The position numbers and the translations under genes are program-made. Below, piece after piece: positions 14,513 to 18,488 of a stretch of 18,488 nt of DNA. Every line of letters starts with the position of its first letter. Position 1 is the first letter of the stretch. The stretch comes from CAXMST01 sp964196325 (GTDB lineage Bacteria; Actinomycetota; Thermoleophilia; Solirubrobacterales; 70-9), in NCBI GenBank assembly GCA_964196325.1, contig CAXMST010000093.1, forward strand, positions 1 through 18,488, written 5' to 3'. The notes beneath the pieces were generated by a model. That model had not been told where the DNA came from. It worked only from the letters and a program-made list of their open reading frames with translations, and searched no databases.

Positions 14513-15165
14513 TTCACTTCCATCCCTGAGTCGCTCAGCACCGACTCTATCTCCGGCAGCGCCTGCTCATTCGTCTCGAATCGCACGGTGTGCATGCCGA
14601 GCTCGCGGGCGGCATCGCAGTTGATCTCCACGTCGTCTACGAACAGGCATTCGCCAGCCGTCAGGCCCTCCAGCCTGGCGAGGGTCAGCTCATAGATCTT
14701 CGGGTCGGGCTTGCGCATCCCGACGAAGCCCGAGTCGACCACGGTCTCGAAGATCTCGTCGACCGGGAGGAAGGCCCGCCACAGCGGCTCCCACTCCCGC
14801 ACGTTGTTGGTCAGCATCGCCATCCGGTACCCGCGTTTGCCGGTCTCGGCCATCAGCTCGATCATCGGCTCGTTCGGCTGCAGCGCCTCGAAATAGATCT
14901 CCCCGAAACGGTGCATCTCCGGCTGATGTCCGAGTAGCGGTTCGAGGTGATCGCGGAGCAGCTCGATGAACCGACGCTCGGTGATTCGCCCGCATTCGAG
15001 CTCGAACAGCGGGTGCGCTCCATCCAGCTCCGCCGAGCCGCTCTGCATCGCAGCGCCAAGCTGCTCGGGGCTGATCCCCGAGTGGTCCTGGTAGGCGATG
15101 AACGCCTCGACCAGCGGCGTGGTCAGCACGCCGCCAAAGTCTGAAATCACTGCACGGATCGGCAC
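14509..15165 (-). CDS. HAD-superfamily hydrolase (YihX/epoxide-hydrolase-N-like)
   Basis: From the GTG at 15165 the product has 218 residues. HAD motif I is VISDFGGVLTTP with nucleophile Asp9. Motif II is MLTNN near 120, motif III is GMRKPDPKIYELTL with the conserved Lys, and motif IV is CLFVDDVEINC with paired Asp. An alpha-helical cap lies at about 20-95. The second acid of motif I is Gly11, as in the YihX/ACAD10/epoxide-hydrolase-N subgroup, so a classic phosphatase mechanism using an acid at that position is not expected. The frame is open 37 codons upstream, but that part is unlike a HAD N-terminus; GTG 15150 is another option. No strong ribosome site is seen. The gene is co-expressed with the acetyltransferase-like gene through a 4-nt overlap. 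Confidence 0.87.
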   Translation of the reverse strand: MPIRAVISDFGGVLTTPLVEAFIAYQDHSGISPEQLGAAMQSGSAELDGAHPLFELECGRITERRFIELLRDHLEPLLGHQPEMHRFGEIYFEALQPNEPMIELMAETGKRGYRMAMLTNNVREWEPLWRAFLPVDEIFETVVDSGFVGMRKPDPKIYELTLARLEGLTAGECLFVDDVEINCDAARELGMHTVRFETNEQALPEIESVLSDSGMEVK

Positions 15166-15285
15166 GGCGGGTGATTCTGACCTAATCCGCCTTGGTCCGG
15201 GTTGCCCTTGATCAATGATTCCTATTCCCGCACCCACGGCTGACCCGCCTGACAGCTGCGCCGGATCACCACCCACGACCTTGCC

Positions 15286-15299
15286 CGTAGCTCGCTACG
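15286..15299. repeat. 14-bp palindrome CGTAGCTCGCTACG in the spacer upstream of the HAD gene
   Basis: CGTAGC 15286-15291 and GCTACG 15294-15299 form a perfect inverted repeat around TC. It lies about 120 bp upstream of the HAD start and 72 bp past the stop of the beta-rich protein gene. It could be a dimeric repressor site or the top of a short terminator stem. I see no other gene or RNA in the 206-bp spacer apart from the 33-bp repeat. Confidence 0.5.
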
Positions 15300-15342
15300 C
15301 GCTGCGCCCGTGTGCGACGCCCGGCTTGGTCAGCCGCGCCCC

Positions 15343-15375
15343 CGCGGGCACGGTCATTCGGAATCAGTGATCTAG
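15343..15375 (-). repeat. 33-bp dispersed repeat, copy 2, abutting the stop of the beta-rich protein gene
   Basis: These bases are identical to 1438-1470. As in copy 1 the element starts, on the minus strand, with the base before a TAG stop codon and runs into the 3' untranslated region. The palindrome ATTCGGAAT is at 15356-15364. The two upstream genes are unrelated in sequence, so the match does not come from gene duplication. Confidence 0.9.
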
Positions 15376-16097
15376 GACGCGAAGATCTCGTAGCCGCCGA
15401 CCCCGGGCTTTCCATCGAGTCGCAGGGCGAGCCGCGCGGCCTCCAGCGTCGAGTCCCCGAGGCGGCTTCGGCCGCCGCCGGTCCGCGAGCCGGCCCCGCG
15501 GGTCGGAAGGTCGTCCTCTCCGTCCCCCCAGAGCTCCAAGGTCGCGCGGGTCGGGGACCCGGCTGCGTCGTACTCGGTCGAGAGCAGTGGCTGCTCGTAG
15601 GAGATCACCGCGCCGTCCTTGGCGATTCGAGCGGCGGCCAAAGTCTCGTCGCCGTGGTCCGGCACCCCCTCGGGTCGCAGACCGAACAGGACCAGCAGCG
15701 AGCCGTCGTCAAAAGCCCCCCAGAGGGCGCGCAGGCCCCCCTGATCGTCTTCACCCTCGATCGACCATGCGACCCCGGTAGCCTCGAAGCCGTCCAGTCC
15801 GTCCAGTCCCTCCAGTCCGCTGCTCTCGCCGCTCACCCCGACCGCCTGCACCCCGACCGAGCGTCCCTCGCCGGTTTCGAAGCCCAGCTGGCTGGTCTGC
15901 GCGGCGAGCCCAAGGATCAGCTCGCCCGCCTCGCCGCTGAGGCGCAGCGTGCCGGAGCCGCGGGTCGCGACGTAGTTATCGAGGGACAGCACCCGCTCGC
16001 CCACGGTGAGTAGGGCCGCGCCCCGTTCGCCGGAGAGTGCGATTGAGCCGTAGGCGTCGCCGTCGGCGGCGGCGAACGAGATCAGGCGCTCAATCAT
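15372..16097 (-). CDS. Uncharacterised beta-rich protein downstream of fxsA
   Basis: I do not recognise this 241-residue protein. It begins MIERLISFAAADGDAYGSIA and reads as a series of amphipathic beta strands (ALLTVGERVLSLDNYV, GTLRLSGEAGELILGLAAQ) with a Ser/Gly-rich middle. That middle has a three-residue repeat, GLEGLDGLDG, near residues 100-110. The second half (WSIEGEDDQGGLRALWGAFD, SLLVLFGLRPEG, RATLELWGDGEDDLP) also looks like a beta-sandwich with exposed acids. No signal peptide or membrane segment is seen. The ATG at 16097 overlaps the fxsA stop by 8 nt and has GGGGCGG shortly upstream, so it is coupled to fxsA. A 70-codon longer frame would run inside fxsA and is rejected. The 33-bp repeat covers its stop codon. 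Confidence 0.8.
   Translation of the reverse strand: MIERLISFAAADGDAYGSIALSGERGAALLTVGERVLSLDNYVATRGSGTLRLSGEAGELILGLAAQTSQLGFETGEGRSVGVQAVGVSGESSGLEGLDGLDGFEATGVAWSIEGEDDQGGLRALWGAFDDGSLLVLFGLRPEGVPDHGDETLAAARIAKDGAVISYEQPLLSTEYDAAGSPTRATLELWGDGEDDLPTRGAGSRTGGGRSRLGDSTLEAARLALRLDGKPGVGGYEIFAS
15792..15818 (-). repeat. Three tandem 9-bp units (GTCCAGTCC type)
   Basis: GTCCAGTCC at 15792-15800 and 15801-15809 is followed by CTCCAGTCC at 15810-15818. The units are in frame and encode the GLE-GLD-GLD tripeptide run. It is a possible site of slippage that would change protein length in steps of three residues. Confidence 0.88.
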
Positions 16098-16707
16098 GCG
16101 CCCGCCCCGGGCGCGGCGGCGCTTCTGGCTCGCCGTCGGGCAGCTGCTCGCCGTCGGGCAGGTGGTACTCCGACTCGTCGATCTCCCGAGCTGAGCCCTC
16201 GACGTCGTATGTACGGGCCGCAGGCTGCGGGCCCGGTTGGTAGTTGGGGCCGGAGGCTCCGGGCTGTCCGCGGCGAGGCGGGGGCGTGCGGCCGGCTGCG
16301 CCGCCACCGGGGAAGCGGTCGTAGACGAAGAACAGCGGCCGGCCGGCCGGCGTCCGGGCCGCGGCCCGGGTCATGATCCTGCGCAGCACGTCCCGGCCCG
16401 GCGGCAGCAGCAGGATGATCCCGACGATGTCGGTGATGAAGCCGGGGGAGAGCAGCAGGGCGCCGCCGAAAATGATCATCGCGCCGTCGAACACCTCGCG
16501 CCCGGGGATCCGACCCGAGCGCATCACCTCGTTGAAGCGAAACCAGACCTGCCGTCCCTGGGATCGCGCCAAGGCAGCGCCGACGAAGCCCCCGATCAGA
16601 ATCAGCGCGAGCGTCGGGAGGGCCCCGATCGCCTGGCCGACCTGGATGATCACCAACAGCTCCACCAGGGGCAGGACCACGAACAGCAGGAAGAGCACGA
16701 CGAACAT
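16090..16707 (-). CDS. fxsA: FxsA-family membrane protein with a Pro/Gly-rich tail
   Basis: This 205-residue protein carries the FxsA domain at about residues 3-118. It has a first membrane segment MFVVLFLLFVVLPLVELLVI, a second at about 28-46 (LPTLALILIGGFVGAALARS, including the small-residue GG kink), a basic loop with GREVFDGAMIIFGGALLLSP, and a third segment around IVGIILLLPPGRDVLRR. FxsA of E. coli relieves F-plasmid exclusion of phage T7 when overproduced; its normal cellular function is poorly known. The tail (about 120-205) is soluble, rich in Pro, Gly and Arg, and probably disordered. Its start-proximal -10 lies 6 nt before the ATG. It forms an operon with the beta-rich protein gene and is divergent from the MIP18-like gene. 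Confidence 0.9.
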   Translation of the reverse strand: MFVVLFLLFVVLPLVELLVIIQVGQAIGALPTLALILIGGFVGAALARSQGRQVWFRFNEVMRSGRIPGREVFDGAMIIFGGALLLSPGFITDIVGIILLLPPGRDVLRRIMTRAAARTPAGRPLFFVYDRFPGGGAAGRTPPPRRGQPGASGPNYQPGPQPAARTYDVEGSAREIDESEYHLPDGEQLPDGEPEAPPRPGRAHD

Positions 16708-16713
16708 GGGACC

Positions 16714-16719
16714 AATTTA
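16714..16719 (-). promoter_or_regulatory. fxsA: Candidate -10 element (TAAATT) giving a leaderless fxsA mRNA
   Basis: On the minus strand TAAATT ends 6 nt before the ATG at 16707. This AT-rich hexamer stands out in a GC-rich spacer. The spacing predicts transcription starting at or next to the start codon. Confidence 0.55.
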
Positions 16720-16774
16720 GATCAGCGGCGTGCCGGGCCGATCGCAGTCCCGCCCGACCGGCCCGGCGGTTCGC

Positions 16775-16780
16775 TACCGT
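16775..16780 (+). promoter_or_regulatory. Candidate -10 element (TACCGT) giving a leaderless mRNA for the MIP18-like gene
   Basis: TACCGT ends 6 nt before the ATG at 16787, the same spacing as the fxsA and HxlR elements. The 79-bp spacer therefore holds two divergent promoters. No Shine-Dalgarno is present. Confidence 0.5.
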
Positions 16781-16786
16781 CTAGGC

Positions 16787-17101
16787 ATGGCTGAAGCAAC
16801 CAAGGTCACCACGGAAGCGGTCTACGACGCCCTCGAGGAGGTCATCGACCCCGAGCTCGGCCTCGACTTCGTCAACCTCGGCCTCGTCTACGACGTCGAG
16901 ATCGAGGGCGAGGGCGAGGTCTACGTGACCTTCACCCTGACCACCCCGGCCTGCCCGATCGGCCCCCAGGTCTCCGAGCAGATGAAGGAGTTCGTCGGCG
17001 ACCTCGACGGCGTCAAGGACGTCTTCCCGAAGATGATCTTCGAGCCGCCCTGGTCCCCGGAGATGATGACCGAGGACGCGAAGTTCGCGCTGGGGTTCTG
17101 A
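16787..17101 (+). CDS. MIP18/SufT-like iron-sulfur cluster assembly factor (DUF59)
   Basis: This 104-residue protein is a single MIP18/DUF59 domain. It has the signature helix and strand DALEEVIDPELGLDFVNLGL, then VYDVEIEGEGEVYVTFTLTTPACPIG and a C-terminal FEPPWSPEMMTEDAKFALGF. Cys in TTPACP is the conserved family cysteine (about residue 56). Members such as SufT, PaaD and the eukaryotic CIA factor MIP18 help mature Fe-S proteins. The short length and absence of extra domains fit SufT-like metal-sulfur assembly factors, though no suf genes are adjacent. The ATG at 16787 is chosen over an earlier in-frame start at 16730 because the promoter lies between them and the extension has no family resemblance. 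A possible client is the Fe-S-containing AddAB pair, which is speculation. Confidence 0.92.
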   Translation: MAEATKVTTEAVYDALEEVIDPELGLDFVNLGLVYDVEIEGEGEVYVTFTLTTPACPIGPQVSEQMKEFVGDLDGVKDVFPKMIFEPPWSPEMMTEDAKFALGF

Positions 17102-17102
17102 G

Positions 17103-17118
17103 CCGCATGGATATGCGG
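17103..17118 (+). terminator. Hairpin directly after the MIP18-like stop codon
   Basis: CCGCAT 17103-17108 pairs perfectly with ATGCGG 17113-17118 across the loop GGAT, starting 2 nt after the TGA. No T-tract follows. Position and shape suggest a terminator or 3'-end stabiliser. Confidence 0.5.
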
Positions 17119-17174
17119 AGTTAGGCGTTTGGCCGCGGTCTGAGTAGGGCGGAGTTCTAACAACGTTCAAACGG

Positions 17175-17239
17175 GATCGAGCTTTGTCGCTCGCGACGTA
17201 AGCAACCGACTGCCGGCGTCGCTTACTCAACGCTCGATC
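17175..17239. repeat. Nested inverted repeats (possible RNA or cruciform structure)
   Basis: GATCGAGC 17175-17182 pairs with GCTCGATC 17232-17239. Inside it GTAAGC 17198-17203 pairs with GCTTAC 17221-17226 around a 17-nt loop. Both arms are perfect. The symmetric nesting could fold as one interrupted stem of about 65 nt. Confidence 0.6.
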
Positions 17240-17334
17240 GTCAGCACGCAAGCCGGCCGGCGGTTGCTCGCTGTATTCGGCGGGCCGTGTCCGCGATTGG
17301 CCGCTCGGCGTCGACTCGTTCGGCGTCACTGAAC

Positions 17335-17351
17335 CGCTCGGCGAACGAGCG
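17335..17351. repeat. Short hairpin CGCTCG / CGAGCG
   Basis: CGCTCG 17335-17340 pairs with CGAGCG 17346-17351 around GCGAA, a stable type of small loop. It lies in the spacer before the sulfatase. Function is unknown. Confidence 0.45.
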
Positions 17352-17392
17352 ATCCTTCTGTGACGTGAGTGCCGTCTCCTTCGCATGGGTTC

Positions 17393-17416
17393 CGACACTC
17401 TGCGCGCTCAGTGTCG
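17393..17416. repeat. Seven-base-pair hairpin CGACACT / AGTGTCG upstream of the sulfatase promoter
   Basis: CGACACT 17393-17399 pairs with AGTGTCG 17410-17416 around a 10-nt loop. It lies about 45 bp upstream of the candidate -10, where an operator for a dimeric regulator would fit. Confidence 0.45.
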
Positions 17417-17461
17417 CTCTTGGCGCAAAGCGGTAGCGAGCGGGGCCCGCGGGCAGGGTAG

Positions 17462-17467
17462 TAGCAT
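17462..17467 (+). promoter_or_regulatory. Candidate -10 element (TAGCAT) of the sulfatase gene
   Basis: TAGCAT fits TANNNT and predicts a leader of about 30 nt. That leader contains AAGGA at 17493-17497, 6 nt before the ATG at 17504. This gene therefore looks Shine-Dalgarno-led, unlike the leaderless genes nearby. No clear -35 is visible. Confidence 0.4.
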
Positions 17468-17503
17468 CCCGCCCCGTTCTGACCCGCTAGAAAAGGACCG
17501 TGA

Positions 17504-18488
17504 ATGACTGAGATCCCTCGTACGGTGCTGCCGATCCCGGAGCGTGGTCACATAGGGGCGAGCACCTATGACGCGAAGGATCCGGACACGAGCTTCCCGC
17601 CGATCGATCCGCTGAGACCGCCCGAGGGCGCGCCGAATGTGTTGGTCGTGCTCCTGGACGACGTCGGCTTTGGCGCCTCCAGCGCCTTCGGTGGACCAGC
17701 GAATACGCCGACCGCTGAGCGGCTGGCCGCCCGGGGTCTGAAGTACGGTCGGTTTCACACCACCGCCATTTGCTCACCGACCCGCCAGGCGCTTTTGACG
17801 GGACGCAATCATCACAGCGTCGGGATGGGCGGGATCACCGAGATGGCAACCTCGGCGCCCGGGCAGAGCTCGGTCCGCCCGCGCAGCACCGCGCCGCTCG
17901 CCGAGACCCTGAGGCTGAACGGCTACAGCACGGCGCAATTCGGCAAGTGTCACGAGGTACCGGTCTGGCAAACAAGCCCGATGGGCCCGTTCGACCAATG
18001 GCCGACCGGGAGTGGCTTCGAGCACTTCTATGGCTTTGTGGCCGCGGAGACCAACCAGTACTACCCCACCCTCACGGAGGGCACATCGTCGATCGAGCCT
18101 GACAAGACCCCCGAAGAGGGTTACCACTTCACGGAGGACATAGCGGATCGAGCGATCAGCTGGATCCGCGAACAAAAGACATTGATGGCCGCCAAGCCCT
18201 TCTTCATGTACTGGGCGCCGGGGGCGACACATGCCCCGCATCACGTGACTCCGGAGTGGTCTGACAAGTACAGCGGCAAGTTCGACCAAGGTTGGGACAA
18301 CCTCCGCGAGAAGATCCTTGCCCGCCAGAAGGAGCTGGGCGTGGTGCCGGCCGACGCTGAGCTGACCGAGCGCAGCGAGGGGATCCCGGCCTGGGAGGAG
18401 ACCCCCGACGATCTCAAGCCGGTGCTCGCGCGTCAGATGGAGATCTACGCGGGCTTCCTCGAGCACACCGACCATCAGATCGGACGCC
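17504..18488 (+). CDS. Large cytosolic-type arylsulfatase, C-terminus cut by the window end
   Basis: The first 328 residues of a sulfatase hydrolysing sulfate esters are present; related bacterial enzymes are about 750-790 residues, so over half is outside. After a leader (TEIPRTVLPIPERGHIGAST) comes NVLVVLLDDVGFG with the metal-binding Asp52-Asp53. Sulfatase signature I follows as CSPTRQALLTGR, with Cys90 as the residue converted to formylglycine. FGKCHE at 147-152 supplies the Lys and His of signature II, with Cys where many sulfatases have Trp. GATHAPHHV near 245-253 gives further metal or substrate His residues. No signal peptide is seen. Activity needs a formylglycine-generating enzyme, which is not in the window. 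The start is supported by AAGGA 6 nt upstream. The substrate is unknown. Confidence 0.93.
   Translation, partial: MTEIPRTVLPIPERGHIGASTYDAKDPDTSFPPIDPLRPPEGAPNVLVVLLDDVGFGASSAFGGPANTPTAERLAARGLKYGRFHTTAICSPTRQALLTGRNHHSVGMGGITEMATSAPGQSSVRPRSTAPLAETLRLNGYSTAQFGKCHEVPVWQTSPMGPFDQWPTGSGFEHFYGFVAAETNQYYPTLTEGTSSIEPDKTPEEGYHFTEDIADRAISWIREQKTLMAAKPFFMYWAPGATHAPHHVTPEWSDKYSGKFDQGWDNLREKILARQKELGVVPADAELTERSEGIPAWEETPDDLKPVLARQMEIYAGFLEHTDHQIGR

Larger units (their letters stand above)
17102..17503. other. 402-bp gene-free spacer rich in inverted repeats
   Basis: I find no credible coding frame here on either strand. The spacer holds a terminator-like hairpin directly after the MIP18-like stop, a nested pair of inverted repeats, two further short hairpins and the sulfatase promoter and ribosome site. 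Its sequence is less GC-biased in places (GTTCTAACAACGTTCAAACG) than the flanking genes. It could hold a small RNA, a decayed gene or a horizontal-transfer junction. Confidence 0.6.

Noticed and set aside
15372..16307. 311-residue version of the beta-rich protein starting inside fxsA
   Set aside because: The first 70 residues are out-of-frame fxsA sequence, Arg/Ser/Pro-rich; the ATG at 16097 has a ribosome site and normal operon overlap.
1..18488. tRNA, rRNA, CRISPR, transposase or prophage features
   Set aside because: I looked for clover-leaf and rRNA-like stretches, regularly spaced repeats and recombinase motifs and found none that hold up.

Overview
This is an 18.5 kb stretch of high-GC chromosome with short spacers and mostly housekeeping content. 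The protein set suggests an actinobacterium: a MarP-type periplasmic protease, an MecA_N/NTF2-type penicillin-binding protein, an AddAB-like helicase-nuclease, a FxsA protein and a large sulfatase. My best guess is the Thermoleophilia/Solirubrobacterales. That placement is inference from protein style and GC content; no rRNA or other phylogenetic marker is present. I see no tRNA, rRNA, CRISPR array, phage or transposase gene.

Left part (1-4915). A possible zinc-ribbon protein runs off the left edge on the minus strand. Then come an SRPBCC-fold protein and a lipoprotein (both +). Next is a penicillin-binding protein (-), divergent from a MarP-like membrane serine protease (+) with a complete His/Asp/Ser triad and a cysteine pair placed as in MarP. 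A HxlR-family regulator (+) follows. The spacer after the penicillin-binding protein carries one copy of a 33-bp repeat that recurs 13.9 kb away.

Centre (4932-12710, all minus). A probable operon runs right to left: addB-like gene, addA-like gene (GTGA overlap), a gamma-glutamylcyclotransferase-like gene and a small secreted-protein gene. The last one was missed by simple ORF calling because an in-frame TGA sits exactly at the end of its signal peptide. The AddAB pair should process DNA double-strand ends for recombination. Both subunits keep nuclease residues and four-cysteine sets, while the AddB-like subunit has a degenerate Walker A motif.

Right part (12878-18488). A small helical protein of unknown function (+) converges on a HAD-hydrolase/GNAT gene pair (-). 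A second pair, fxsA plus an unknown beta-rich protein (-), ends in the second copy of the 33-bp repeat. fxsA is divergent from a MIP18/SufT-like Fe-S assembly gene (+). A 400-bp structured spacer rich in inverted repeats precedes a large sulfatase (+), which is cut by the window end.

An organism-wide theme is start-proximal promoters. Several genes have a TANNNT -10 hexamer ending only 6-11 nt before the ATG, which predicts leaderless or near-leaderless mRNAs. I found no convincing new multi-gene system. The best leads are the paired 33-bp repeat, the TGA-interrupted secreted protein, the double Fe-S AddAB and the structured spacer before the sulfatase.
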